A DNA stretch of 64,000 nucleotides from Cellulomonas shaoxiangyii (GTDB taxonomy: Bacteria; Actinomycetota; Actinomycetes; Actinomycetales; Cellulomonadaceae), in assembly GCF_004798685.1 (NCBI RefSeq), contig NZ_CP039291.1, positions 2,604,001 through 2,668,000 of the forward strand, read 5' to 3'. Below the pieces are notes generated by a model. It searched no databases, had not been told where the DNA came from, and saw only the letters and a list, made by a program, of their open reading frames with translations. The number at the start of each line of letters is the position of its first letter. The stretch's first letter is position 1. The translations under genes and the position numbers were made by a program. Positions 25,653 through 33,881 of the stretch are shown piece after piece.

Positions 25653-26774
25653 TCACGCGTCGGCGGGTGCGACCTGCTGACCGCGGCGCCAGCGGACGCC
25701 GGCCTCGATGAAGTCGTCGATGTCCCCGTCGAACACGGCGGCCGGGTTGCCGACCTCGTGCTCGGTGCGCAGGTCCTTGACCATCTGGTACGGCTGCAGG
25801 ACGTAGGAGCGCATCTGGTCGCCCCAGCTCGCCTTGATGTCGCCGGCCATCTCCTTCTTCGTGGCGCGCTCCTCCTCCTGGCGCTGCAGGAGCAGGCGGG
25901 ACTGCAGGACGCGCAGTGCGGCGGCGCGGTTCTGGATCTGCGACTTCTCGTTCTGCATGGACACGACGATGCCGGTGGGGATGTGCGTCATGCGGACCGC
26001 GGAGTCGGTCGTGTTGACGGACTGCCCGCCGGGGCCCGACGACCGGAAGACGTCGACCTTGATCTCCGACTCCGGGATCTCGATGGAGTCGGTCTGCTCG
26101 ATCAGCGGGATGACCTCGACCGCGGCGAACGACGTCTGCCGGCGGCCCTGGTTGTCGAACGGCGAGATGCGCACGAGGCGGTGGGTCCCGGCCTCGACGG
26201 ACAGGTGCCCGAACGCGTACGGCGCCTTGACCTCGAAGGTCGCGGACTTCAGGCCGGCCTCCTCCGCGTAGGAGGTGTCGAGCACGGACGTCGCGTAGCC
26301 GTGCCGCTCGGCCCAGCGCAGGTACATGCGCATGAGCATCTCGGCGAAGTCGGCGGCGTCGACGCCCCCGGCGCCGGCGCGGATGGTGACGACGGCGTCG
26401 CGCTGGTCGTACTTGCCGGCCAGCAGCGTGCGCACCTCGAGCTCGCCCATGTCCTTGCGGATGCCGACGAGCTCGGCCTCCGCCTCCGCGAGCGTGTCGG
26501 CGTCGTCCTCCTCGGCGGCCATCTGGACGAGAGTCTCGAGGTCGTCGATGCGCGAGCGCAGGCGGTTGACCCGGTCCAGCTCGGCCTGCGAGGACGACAG
26601 GGCGCTGGTGACCTTCTGCGCCGCGTCGGGGTCGTCCCACAGGTCCGGGGCGGACGCCTGCTCGGAGAGCTCGGCGATCTTCGCCCGGAGCGTGGCCGGG
26701 TCGCTCACCGACTGGATGGAGTCCAGCGTGGTGCGCAGGTCACGGAGCTCGGCGGGGAAGTCGGTGGTGGCCAC
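25653..26774 (-). CDS. prfB: peptide chain release factor 2
   Basis: 373 residues. [10 protein letters not shown] carries the GGQ that triggers peptidyl-tRNA hydrolysis, and the SPF tripeptide for UGA/UAA reading is in RISPFDNQ. The N-terminal helical domain begins at GTG 26774. The frame is open from the start, with no internal TGA, so the autoregulatory +1 frameshift of many prfB genes is absent. The ribosome site is weak. It precedes ftsE in the same direction. Confidence 0.95.
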   Translation of the reverse strand: MATTDFPAELRDLRTTLDSIQSVSDPATLRAKIAELSEQASAPDLWDDPDAAQKVTSALSSSQAELDRVNRLRSRIDDLETLVQMAAEEDDADTLAEAEAELVGIRKDMGELEVRTLLAGKYDQRDAVVTIRAGAGGVDAADFAEMLMRMYLRWAERHGYATSVLDTSYAEEAGLKSATFEVKAPYAFGHLSVEAGTHRLVRISPFDNQGRRQTSFAAVEVIPLIEQTDSIEIPESEIKVDVFRSSGPGGQSVNTTDSAVRMTHIPTGIVVSMQNEKSQIQNRAAALRVLQSRLLLQRQEEERATKKEMAGDIKASWGDQMRSYVLQPYQMVKDLRTEHEVGNPAAVFDGDIDDFIEAGVRWRRGQQVAPADA

Positions 26775-27010
26775 GACCGTCCAGGGTACCCGGTGCGCAC
26801 GCCCCGATCGGCGCCCGGGCGAGCCCCGGCGCGGGGCTCGGGCCGCTGCGGCGACGGCATCCGGGCGGGTCGCGGGTGTCGACATCCGGGGGTCGCGTAC
26901 GTCGAGGAGGCGTGCCGGGGTGCCGGGCAGCCGGTGCCAGCGGCGGCCGTCCCGATCGTCCGGACGGTCGGCGCGATTTATCTCTTGACCGGTCCAGGTG
27001 GGGCCTGTCA

Positions 27011-27042
27011 CTGTACTGGTACAGCACTCTGGAGCGGTACAG
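27011..27042. promoter_or_regulatory. CTGTAC palindrome and GGTACAG direct repeat
   Basis: CTGTAC-TG-GTACAG (27011-27024) is a perfect dyad. GGTACAG recurs at 27018-27024 and 27036-27042, 18 bases apart. TTGACC at 26985-26990 may be the -35 element of the same promoter. The sites lie immediately upstream of the small gene at 27067 and look like a repressor-binding region. Confidence 0.5.
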
Positions 27043-27066
27043 ATGACACGAGACGAGGAGACGACC

Positions 27067-27351
27067 ATGGACGCGACGGGCATGGGCGTAGGGGCACTGG
27101 GGGTCCGGTTGACGCAGGTGCACGCGGAGAGCGCGCGGCCGTGGGCGCCGGAGGTGCCCGAGTCCGCGTACGAGCGGCGGGTGGCGCACCGGGCGGCCCG
27201 CCGCGCCGAGCGGGTGCTGCAGCGGGCGCAGGCGCCCGTGCGGGTGGGGACGCCGCGACGGGTGACGGCCGGCGTCCTGCACCGCCTGGCCGACGCCATC
27301 GCGCCGGCCGAGCCCGGCGGTGCGCACGGCGCGGGCCGGCCGGTGCGCTGA
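27067..27351 (+). CDS. hypothetical protein, Arg/Ala-rich
   Basis: 94 residues, not recognised. GAGGAGAC precedes ATG 27067; ATG 27043 in the same frame would add eight residues. The middle is an arginine-rich predicted helix ([20 protein letters not shown]) and the rest is Pro/Ala-rich, with no signal or membrane segment. It sits alone between prfB (divergent) and a LacI regulator, with a well-formed palindrome in its promoter, so it may be regulated. Confidence 0.6.
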   Translation: MDATGMGVGALGVRLTQVHAESARPWAPEVPESAYERRVAHRAARRAERVLQRAQAPVRVGTPRRVTAGVLHRLADAIAPAEPGGAHGAGRPVR

Positions 27352-27415
27352 CGTGGCCACCGCCTCTCGCGCGCGCCGGGCCGCCCCGTGACCGCGGAGA
27401 CCTACGCTGGGACGC

Positions 27416-27451
27416 ATGACGTGCCGGACGGGGTCGCCGTGGGACGAGTGA
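27416..27451 (+). CDS. leaderless 11-codon upstream ORF coupled to the LacI gene
   Basis: ATG 27416 encodes MTCRTGSPWDE and ends at TGA 27449-27451. TACGCT at 27403-27408 lies 7 bases before the ATG, the spacing of a leaderless start. The stop overlaps GTG 27448 of the LacI gene as GTGA, so terminating ribosomes could start the repressor. It is too short to be judged by coding statistics; evidence is architecture only. Confidence 0.4.
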   Translation: MTCRTGSPWDE

Positions 27452-28521
27452 CGCTGCAGACCGTGGCCGACCGGGTCGGCGTGAGCCGCATGACCGTGTC
27501 GAACGCGTTCTCGCGGCCGGACCAGCTCTCGCCGGCGCTGCGCGAGAAGATCCTGGCGGCGGCGGCCGCGCTCGGGTACGTGGGGCCCGACCCCGCGGCC
27601 CGGGCGCTGGCCCGCCGCAGCTCGGGTGCCGTGGGGGTCGTGCTCACGGACTCCCTGGGCGAGGCGTTCCTCGACCCGGTCGCGGCGGCGTTCTTCGGCT
27701 CGCTCGCCGAGTCGCTGGCACCCACCGGCCTGGCGGTCTCGCTCATCCCGGCGGAGAACGTCGGCGGCCACGTCCCGGCGCGGGACCTGCCGTTGGACGC
27801 GGCGGTGATCTACGCGTGCGCGGGCGACACCGAGGCGGTCGAGTGGCTGCACAAGCGGCGCCTCCCCCTGGTGTTCGTCGACCAGGAGCCGCTGCCCGGC
27901 AGTGCGGGCGTGCTCCTCGACGACCGTGCGGGCGGCCGGCTCGCCGTCGAGCACCTGCTCGCGCTCGGCCACCGCGACGTCGCCGTGCTGACGATGAACA
28001 GCGACCGCACGGGTCCCGGCTGGGCCCCGGACCCGCGCGCACCCGGCTCCAACCACGTCTCGCACGAGCGCGTGGCCGGCGCCCTCGACGCGCTCGAGGC
28101 CGCAGGGCTGGCGGGCCGTGTGTACGAGGTCGTCGACAACCACGACGAGCTGATCGTCCCGGGCGTCGCGGACCTCGTGGCGAGCCCCGACCGGCCGACG
28201 GCGGTCGTCTGCTTCTCCGACCTCATGGCGGCGCACCTGGTGCGCGCCGCGCAGGCGGCCGGGCTCACGGTGCCTGACGACCTCTCGGTGGTCGGCTTCG
28301 ACGACAGCGTGCACGCACAGACGGTGCGCCCCGCCCTGACGACGGTCCGCCAGGACTTCGCCTCGAAGGGACGGCTGGCGGCGAAGGCGCTCACCGAGGC
28401 GGTCGCCCGCGCACGGGAGGCCTCCGACGACGCGGCCGAGGAGCGCACCCCGCCGATCGAGCGGATCCCGGTCGACCTGGTCCTGCGGGACAGCACCGCT
28501 CCCCCGCGTCCGCGGGGCTGA
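27448..28521 (+). CDS. LacI-family transcriptional regulator
   Basis: About 357 residues. The N-terminal helix-turn-helix is VTLQTVADRVGVSRMTVSNAF, starting directly at the chosen GTG as is typical for LacI proteins, followed by the hinge helix (PAARALARRSSGAVGVVL) and a periplasmic-binding-protein-like sensor domain ending about residue 320. The frame is open to GTG 27388, and GTG 27421 with GGGACG upstream is an alternative start. The C-terminal tail is Glu/Pro-rich. No sugar genes are adjacent, so the target is unclear; the palindrome at 27011 is a candidate site. Confidence 0.88.
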   Translation: MTLQTVADRVGVSRMTVSNAFSRPDQLSPALREKILAAAAALGYVGPDPAARALARRSSGAVGVVLTDSLGEAFLDPVAAAFFGSLAESLAPTGLAVSLIPAENVGGHVPARDLPLDAAVIYACAGDTEAVEWLHKRRLPLVFVDQEPLPGSAGVLLDDRAGGRLAVEHLLALGHRDVAVLTMNSDRTGPGWAPDPRAPGSNHVSHERVAGALDALEAAGLAGRVYEVVDNHDELIVPGVADLVASPDRPTAVVCFSDLMAAHLVRAAQAAGLTVPDDLSVVGFDDSVHAQTVRPALTTVRQDFASKGRLAAKALTEAVARAREASDDAAEERTPPIERIPVDLVLRDSTAPPRPRG

Positions 28522-28530
28522 CGTCGCCCG

Positions 28531-29025
28531 TCACGAGGCCCGCGCGACCGACTCCGCCTCGAGCGCGATCCCGTCCGACCACGGTGCCAGCAGCCACGTC
28601 GGCAGGGCGGGCCGGGTCACCGCCCCGAGCCGCACGACGACGGACCGGCCGTCGGGCGTCGACGCCCCGAGTACGGCCACCCCGTCCCACCGCGCCGCCT
28701 CCTCGGGGTGCGCGGCGAGGTAGTCCTCGACGGCGGACCGCACGCTCGCGTCGGTGAGGGGCACGCCGGCGGGTCCGCGCGCGGCGGCGCCGGCGAAGTA
28801 CCGGTCGTCGGCGACCTCGTCGGCGGCCGCGAGCGCGGCCAGGTCGGCGAGCGCGAGCAGCCGCTTGCGGTCGAGGTGCACGCCCGTGGCGGACACCGTG
28901 ACCGTGACGAGGAGCAGTGCCAGCACCGCCAGCCCGAGGGCGAGCACCGTGACCTGCCCGTCGTCGCCCGACGCCCGACGGCGCCGCGGCACCGTGCCGC
29001 GGCGCCCCTCGCGCCCGGACGTCAC
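28531..29025 (-). CDS. TadG-like pilus assembly protein (Rv3660c/TadE-associated helicase-free minor pilin)
   Basis: 164 residues. DDGQVTVLALGLAVLALLLV is the Flp pilus-assembly TadG N-terminal segment (one transmembrane helix, about 24-45) and LDRKRLLALADLAALAAADE follows, typical of TadG-like secreted proteins. The remainder is extracytoplasmic. GTG 29025 overlaps the preceding TadE-like stop as GTGA. It is the last gene of the leftward Tad operon. Its precise role in the pilus (minor pilin or assembly factor) is not established here; I make no claim about a specific orthologue. Confidence 0.75.
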   Translation of the reverse strand: MTSGREGRRGTVPRRRRASGDDGQVTVLALGLAVLALLLVTVTVSATGVHLDRKRLLALADLAALAAADEVADDRYFAGAAARGPAGVPLTDASVRSAVEDYLAAHPEEAARWDGVAVLGASTPDGRSVVVRLGAVTRPALPTWLLAPWSDGIALEAESVARAS

Positions 29026-29519
29026 GGCGCGACCACGCGGTACGCGTCCACCGCGGCTGTGCGCTCGGCGCGCACCGGCACCTCGAGCGGCACGACGTCG
29101 CGGACGAACGCGGGCACGAACGGCAACGGGACCCGCACCTGCACCGTCGCGGTGACCTCGGCGCCGGGCTGCAGGCACGAGGCGGCGGAGCAGCCCACGG
29201 CGAGCGCGGCCGACGCGTCGTCGTCGAAGTCCTGGTCGCGCAGCGCGACGCCGACGGCCGTCACGGCCCGCGCCTCCCCCGTCGACGCGTCGGGGGCGGC
29301 CACGTAGACGCGCGCCGCCTCGCGCGCCGCCCCCTCGGCCGCGAACGTCGCCGCCTGCAACCGGCCGAGCACGAGCACGAGGTACACGACGGGGACCAGG
29401 AGGACGAGCGCGACGCCGAGGAACTCGACGAGCGCGCTCCCGGCGTCGGACGCACCCGCCTGCACGCGTCGGCGCACGGCTGCCCGTGCCCGGGCGACCG
29501 CGCGCCGGACCGACCTCAC
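29022..29519 (-). CDS. TadE-family pilus assembly protein
   Basis: 165 residues. The TadE-like segment DAGSALVEFLGVALVLLVPVVYLVLVLG has the Glu at the fifth position of the processed-pilin motif (ALVEF) and one membrane helix; helix context continues FAAEGAAREAARV. Two cysteines (GCSAASC) may form a disulfide outside. GTG 29519 overlaps the previous stop as GTGA, and its own stop overlaps the next start, so these minor pseudopilins are tightly coupled. Confidence 0.82.
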   Translation of the reverse strand: MRSVRRAVARARAAVRRRVQAGASDAGSALVEFLGVALVLLVPVVYLVLVLGRLQAATFAAEGAAREAARVYVAAPDASTGEARAVTAVGVALRDQDFDDDASAALAVGCSAASCLQPGAEVTATVQVRVPLPFVPAFVRDVVPLEVPVRAERTAAVDAYRVVAP

Positions 29520-29962
29520 GGCGCCTCGACGGGCGCGTGCCCGTCGACCTCGAGGGTGCCCGCGGGCCCCAGCAGCCCGACGAGCGGGAGCGGCGCCCGG
29601 ACGGTCACGCGCACGAGGGCGAGGCCGTCCGCGTCCACGCGGTGCGCACTGACGTCCCGCGCGTACGCGTCCGACAGGGACGCACGCAGGAGCGCGACGG
29701 TCCGTGCCGCCGCGTCGCCCGGCTCCCGACCGAGGTGTGCCCCGTACCTCGCCCCCTCGGCGGCGGCGTCGATGCAGGTGGCGCGGACGTGCTGGACGAT
29801 CGCCAGCTGCAGCACCGCCATGAACAGGACGACGACGAGCCCGCCCACGAGGACGAAGTCCACGACGGCCGACCCGCGGTCGCCGGTCAGCCGGCGCTGG
29901 GCGTCACGGAGCGGATCGCGGTCTCGAAGAGCTCGGTCAGCGCGTTGCCGGCCACGAACCAC
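29516..29962 (-). CDS. TadE-like minor pseudopilin (start uncertain)
   Basis: Up to 148 residues. GDRGSAVVDFVLVGGLVVVLF is the TadE-like membrane segment, with Asp in place of the usual Glu (AVVDF), followed by IDAAAEGARYGA. The start is unclear: GTG 29962 is the nearest upstream standard start but overlaps the preceding pilin-like gene by 76 bases, whereas the conserved segment begins only after that gene's stop, where CTG 29890 forms a CTGA overlap. The stop overlaps the next gene. Outer part about 85 residues. Confidence 0.7.
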   Translation of the reverse strand: MVRGRQRADRALRDRDPLRDAQRRLTGDRGSAVVDFVLVGGLVVVLFMAVLQLAIVQHVRATCIDAAAEGARYGAHLGREPGDAAARTVALLRASLSDAYARDVSAHRVDADGLALVRVTVRAPLPLVGLLGPAGTLEVDGHAPVEAP

Positions 29963-30096
29963 AGCACCGAGACGATGCCGGCGGTCATGAGCGTGATGAG
30001 CACCCACCCCGGCACGTCGCCCCGGTCCGGCTCGTCCGTCATCGCGAGCAGCCGTCGCTGCACCCGCACCGCGCAGGCGTGCGCCCACCCCGTCAT
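29887..30096 (-). CDS. small Flp-pilin-like membrane peptide
   Basis: 69 residues from ATG 30096 with GGGAG 6 bases upstream. A basic N-terminus (about 30 residues) leads to DRGDVPGWVLITLMTAGIVS, one hydrophobic helix and a short polar tail. Size and position between tadC and the TadE genes fit the major pilin of an actinobacterial Flp pilus. The usual Gly-x4-Glu cleavage motif is not clear, so this could instead be an accessory membrane peptide. Confidence 0.68.
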   Translation of the reverse strand: MTGWAHACAVRVQRRLLAMTDEPDRGDVPGWVLITLMTAGIVSVLWFVAGNALTELFETAIRSVTPSAG

Positions 30097-30153
30097 CGTG
30101 CACTCCCGTCGTCGCGGGACGGCCCGGTGGCCGCCCCTGCACCGTTGCGCGGG

Positions 30154-31083
30154 TCACAGACCGACCCGCAGGACCACCACGCTGGGGAAGACGGCGAACA
30201 GGACGGTCACCGGGAGGATGAGGAACACCACCGGGATCATCATGAGCACCTCCTTGCGCCCACCGGTCTGCATGAGCGCGCGCCGCCCCTCCTCGCGCAC
30301 GTCCTGCGCCTGGGCGCGCAGCACGTCGGCCAGCGGGGACCCCCGCTCGACCGCGACCGCGACGCCCTCCGCGAAGCGGGCGAGCGCGGGCATCCCCGTG
30401 CGGTCGGCGAGACCGTGCAGCGCCGTCGTGAGCGGTGCGCCGGCGCGCGCCTCCGCGAGCGTGCGCGCCAGCTCGTCGGTGAGCTCCCCGCGCGTCTGCC
30501 GCACGACCCGCTCGAGCGCACCGACAGCGCCCTCGCCGGCGCTCACCGCGAGCGCGAGCAGCTCGGTGACGGTCGGCATCTGCGCGAGCATCCGCTCCTC
30601 GCGTCGCCGCACCTGGCGGCCGAGCAGCCAGTCGGGCACGAGCACACCCGTGAAGCCGACGACGAGCACGAGCGCCAGCAGCGCCGGCGCCGCACCGCCG
30701 CGGCTCGCCGCGAGCGCCAGGGCGAGCACCAGACCGACCGCGAGCCCGAGCGCGCCCCACACGACCTGCTGCGCGCGGAACTGCTCCACGCTCTCGCGTC
30801 GTCCCGCGCGCTCGAGGCGACCGCGCAGCTGCGCCGCGGGGGACCCGATGCGCGCCAGCAGACGCACGGCGTCGCCGAGGAACGGGGCGACGAGCCGGTC
30901 GAGCGTCCCCCACGGCCCGCGTGCGGCCGGCGCGCGCAGCAGCGCGGAGGTGCCGCGCACCCGCAGATACGGGGCGACCCGCTGGTCGAGCGTGGTCCGG
31001 CGCGAGCCGAGGCGCCACACCACGAGGGCGAGCCCCGTCCCGCCGACGAGGCCGACGAGCGCCCCGAGCACCGCGGGGCTCAC
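30154..31083 (-). CDS. tadC: Tad pilus inner-membrane platform protein TadC
   Basis: 309 residues of the GspF/T2SSF family: an N-terminal membrane helix, a cytoplasmic loop, two central helices near 140-180, the T2SSF domain (MPTVTELLALAVSAGEGAVG, ADVLRAQAQDVREEGRR) and C-terminal helices. It pairs with TadB to anchor the ATPase TadA. GTG 31083 overlaps the tadB stop as GTGA. The longer in-frame extension is tadB in another frame. Confidence 0.88.
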   Translation of the reverse strand: MSPAVLGALVGLVGGTGLALVVWRLGSRRTTLDQRVAPYLRVRGTSALLRAPAARGPWGTLDRLVAPFLGDAVRLLARIGSPAAQLRGRLERAGRRESVEQFRAQQVVWGALGLAVGLVLALALAASRGGAAPALLALVLVVGFTGVLVPDWLLGRQVRRREERMLAQMPTVTELLALAVSAGEGAVGALERVVRQTRGELTDELARTLAEARAGAPLTTALHGLADRTGMPALARFAEGVAVAVERGSPLADVLRAQAQDVREEGRRALMQTGGRKEVLMMIPVVFLILPVTVLFAVFPSVVVLRVGL

Positions 31084-31940
31084 CGCAGCACCCTCGGGTC
31101 GTCGGGCAGCCGCGCGACGCGGAGCATCAGCCGGTACGCCACCACGGTGGCGACGCCGCCGGCGAGCAGCACGAGAGCGCCGGCCGTGGAGTCGTACGCC
31201 CGCAGCGCCTCGGGGCGGGTCGCCAGCATCGCGAGCACCGCCCACGGAGCGGCGACCGCGAGCCGCGCGGCGTACACGGTCCAGCTCTGCCGCGCCTCGA
31301 TCTCGCCGCGGGTCCGCAGGTCGTCGCGGAGGAACGAGGACAGGGTGCGCAGGAGCCGCCCGAGGTCCGTCCCGCCGACGTCACGCGTGAGCCGCAGCGC
31401 CGCCACCACGCGATCCGCCACGGGGTCGGCGAGCCGCTCCTTCAACGCGTCGAGGCTGTCCGCGAAGCGGCCGGTCGCGCGGTAGTCCTCGGCGAACGCC
31501 CGGAACGGCGCCCGGAGCTCGGCGGGGCCGCGGTCGCCCACCTGCGCGACGGCCTCCGGCAGCGAGAGCCCGGCGCGCACGCCCGAGGCGAGGTGGTCGA
31601 CGACGTCCGGCCACAGCGCCCGCGTGCTCGCGAGACGTCGTCGTGCGCGGCCGCGCACGAGCGCCCACGGCGCGGCGGCGCCGAAGGCGCCGAAGCACGC
31701 GGCGACGGCCGGCACCGGCACCACGAGCAGGGCGACGGCGCCGACCAGCAGCCCGACGAGGACGCTGACCGCCACGAGCCCGCCCGGGGTCACACCGGTG
31801 ACCTCCGCCTGCGTCAGCGTGTCGCGGACGGTCTGCGACCACGCCACCGCCCGGTCGCCGCCGCGGTCCCGGACCGGCCAGAACGACCACCACACCGACG
31901 CGAGGCCGGCCCCGAGCAGCAGTCCCGCGACGACGCCCAC
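31080..31940 (-). CDS. tadB: Tad pilus inner-membrane platform protein TadB
   Basis: 286 residues, also GspF/T2SSF type: two N-terminal helices, then WPDVVDHLASGVRAGLSLPEAV and RDVGGTDLGRLLRTLSSFLRDD, the T2SSF core, and two C-terminal helices. Translation from GTG 31940 starts 2 bases after the tadA stop. It works with TadC and TadA in pilus assembly. Confidence 0.88.
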   Translation of the reverse strand: MGVVAGLLLGAGLASVWWSFWPVRDRGGDRAVAWSQTVRDTLTQAEVTGVTPGGLVAVSVLVGLLVGAVALLVVPVPAVAACFGAFGAAAPWALVRGRARRRLASTRALWPDVVDHLASGVRAGLSLPEAVAQVGDRGPAELRAPFRAFAEDYRATGRFADSLDALKERLADPVADRVVAALRLTRDVGGTDLGRLLRTLSSFLRDDLRTRGEIEARQSWTVYAARLAVAAPWAVLAMLATRPEALRAYDSTAGALVLLAGGVATVVAYRLMLRVARLPDDPRVLR

Positions 31941-31942
31941 GA

Positions 31943-33166
31943 TCAGCCCTTCCGCAGGAGGGCGACGACGTCGACGCCCGCGCGCGCGAACCGCTCGACG
32001 TGCGGCGGGAACCCGTCCGCGCGCACGAGCACGCCGTCGCGCGTGGTGAACACGTCGGCGGTCTCGACGACGCCCGCCTCCACACGCCCGGGCACCGCGA
32101 CCACCTCACGGGTCCGCCGCCGCCCGTGGCGGTCGAGCTCCAGGTGCACGACGAGGTCCACGGCCGACGCGACGGTCGGGAGCACGAACCGGTCGGTGAT
32201 GTTCTCCCCCGCGAGCAGCGGCAGCGTGCACAGCTTGACGAGCGCCTCCCGCGCGGAGCTGGCGTGGATGGTGCACATCGCCGGCACGCCCGCGTTCAGG
32301 GCGATGAGCAGGTCGAGCGCCTCCGCCTCCCGCACCTCGCCGACGAGGATGCGGTCCGGGCGCATGCGCAGCGCCTCCTTCACGAGGCGGCGCAGGGGGA
32401 TCTCGCCCGTGCCCTCGAGATTCGGCTGCCGGCACTGCATGGCGACCCAGTCGCGCACGGCCGGCCGCAGCTCGAAGACCTCCTCGCAGGTGATCACGCG
32501 CTCGCGCGGCGGGATCGCCCCCGCCAGCGCGTTGAGCATCGTCGTCTTGCCGGCCTGGGTCGCCCCCGACACCAGCACGTTCAGCCCCGCCCGTACCGCC
32601 GCCCGGAGGAAGGCCGCTGCCTGCGGCGTCAGCGAGCCGAGCCCCACGACGTCGTCGAGGCTGGTCGCCCGCACGACGTACTTGCGGATGTTGACGCTCC
32701 AGTGCCGCCGGGTCACGTCGGGGATCACGGCGTGCAGCCGCTCCCCGCCGGGCAGCGACGCGTCGACGAACGGTGAGGACAGGTCGAGGCGCCGGCCCGA
32801 GACCTTGAGCATCCGCTCGACGAGGTCGTGCACCTGCTCCTCGGTGAGGATCGTCGTCGTCAGCTCCGGCTCGCCGCGGCGGGCGACGAACACCTGCGAG
32901 GGGTTGTTGATCCAGATCTCCTCGACCTCGTCGTCGTCGAGGTACCGCTGCAGCGGCCCGAGTCCCGCGACCGCGTCGAGCACGGCCTTGTGCGCGGCGG
33001 CGGCGTCGGGCAGCCGCGGCACGGCGCCGAGCAGCGACCGTTCGTCGTAGTCGGCCATCACCGCCTGCACGAGCTGGTGCACGCCGGCGCGGTCCCGCAC
33101 GGGGTCGACGCCACGCCGGCGGATCAGCTCGCGCACCTCGCCCTCGAGGATCGCCACCCCGTCCAT
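31943..33166 (-). CDS. tadA: Tad/Flp pilus assembly ATPase TadA (CpaF)
   Basis: 407 residues of the type II/IV secretion ATPase family. Walker A is SGATQAGKTT, the Asp box and Walker B follow (RILVGEVREAEALDLL), with NPSQVFVARRGE in the N-terminal domain. It powers pilus assembly at the inner membrane. ATG 33166 has GGGGTGAGG upstream; a -10-like TACCGT lies further up. It is the first gene of the leftward tadABC-pilin-TadE operon. No TadZ, prepilin peptidase or secretin gene is in the window; actinobacteria usually lack the secretin. Confidence 0.93.
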   Translation of the reverse strand: MDGVAILEGEVRELIRRRGVDPVRDRAGVHQLVQAVMADYDERSLLGAVPRLPDAAAAHKAVLDAVAGLGPLQRYLDDDEVEEIWINNPSQVFVARRGEPELTTTILTEEQVHDLVERMLKVSGRRLDLSSPFVDASLPGGERLHAVIPDVTRRHWSVNIRKYVVRATSLDDVVGLGSLTPQAAAFLRAAVRAGLNVLVSGATQAGKTTMLNALAGAIPPRERVITCEEVFELRPAVRDWVAMQCRQPNLEGTGEIPLRRLVKEALRMRPDRILVGEVREAEALDLLIALNAGVPAMCTIHASSAREALVKLCTLPLLAGENITDRFVLPTVASAVDLVVHLELDRHGRRRTREVVAVPGRVEAGVVETADVFTTRDGVLVRADGFPPHVERFARAGVDVVALLRKG

Positions 33167-33224
33167 GCCTCACCCCGCGCCACGATGTCGGTTTCGTCCG
33201 GTTCGAGGCGTTACGGTAGGGCAT

Positions 33225-33250
33225 GACGGTGCGCGCCGGCGCGCACCGTC
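33225..33250 (-). terminator. 26-nt perfect palindrome, probable terminator
   Basis: GACGGTGCGCGCC (33225-33237) and its complement (33238-33250) meet with no loop. It lies 34 bases beyond the stop of the leftward unknown gene and before the tad operon promoter, isolating the two units. Confidence 0.65.
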
Positions 33251-33283
33251 CACAGGGTGCGCCGGACCCCGGCGGCGGCGGGC

Positions 33284-33748
33284 CTAGGAGCCGATGGACC
33301 CCAGCGTCCACCCGTCGAGGCGGTCGAGGCGCACGCGCCACAGGCCCAGCCACGTCCCCGACGGGACCAGGACCGCGTCCTTGAGGTTGACGTACCCGAA
33401 GGCCGGTTCGGCGCCGCTCTCGCGCGCCGCCACCTCGCGCTCCCTGCCGTCCGCGTCGACCGTGCGCAGGCCGTCCGCGACGTCGTCGCCCACGGGGCTC
33501 GGCAGCACCTCGCGGAACTCCTCGCCGAGCAGGTGGACCCACGTCTCCTGCGGGACCGCGATGCCGGCGACCACGGTGCCGCTGCACGAGAGCGTCAGGG
33601 GGATCTCGTTGCGGGAGTCGCCGCCCAGGAACACGCGGGCGAGGTACTCGAAGAACGGGTCGGGCGGGTCGGTCCGGGGCGTCGGCGCACCGTCGGCGCC
33701 GCGTGCGTTCGTGCTCACCTCCGGCACGGGGGCATCAGAAGCCGTCAT
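33284..33748 (-). CDS. hypothetical protein of unknown function
   Basis: 154 residues from ATG 33748, not recognised with confidence. PPDPFFEYLARVFLGG and LTLSCSGTVVAGIAVPQETW are followed by a mixed alpha/beta domain and FGYVNLKDAVLVPSG. The pattern of a beta-rich domain after an amphipathic helix is faintly like GvpU-type accessory proteins, but no gas vesicle genes are nearby. TATGTT at 33756-33761 lies 7 bases upstream, so it is probably leaderless; a start at ATG 33760 would overlap that box. It is leftward and followed by its own terminator. Confidence 0.65.
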   Translation of the reverse strand: MTASDAPVPEVSTNARGADGAPTPRTDPPDPFFEYLARVFLGGDSRNEIPLTLSCSGTVVAGIAVPQETWVHLLGEEFREVLPSPVGDDVADGLRTVDADGREREVAARESGAEPAFGYVNLKDAVLVPSGTWLGLWRVRLDRLDGWTLGSIGS

Positions 33749-33869
33749 GCTCGCGAACATAGGGCACGAGCGGGCCGGACGCCGGGGAAGGGGCGGGGGC
33801 GCGTCGCCACCCGGTGCGCCACGGCGGCCGCGACCGCGGTCGCGGCGCGTGGTCCCGCGCGCCCCCCGC

Positions 33870-33875
33870 TACGGT
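33870..33875 (+). promoter_or_regulatory. -10 box (TACGGT) of a leaderless aldose epimerase mRNA
   Basis: TACGGT lies 6 bases before GTG 33882 with no ribosome site between, so the transcript likely starts at the GTG. Confidence 0.5.
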
Positions 33876-33881
33876 GGACGG

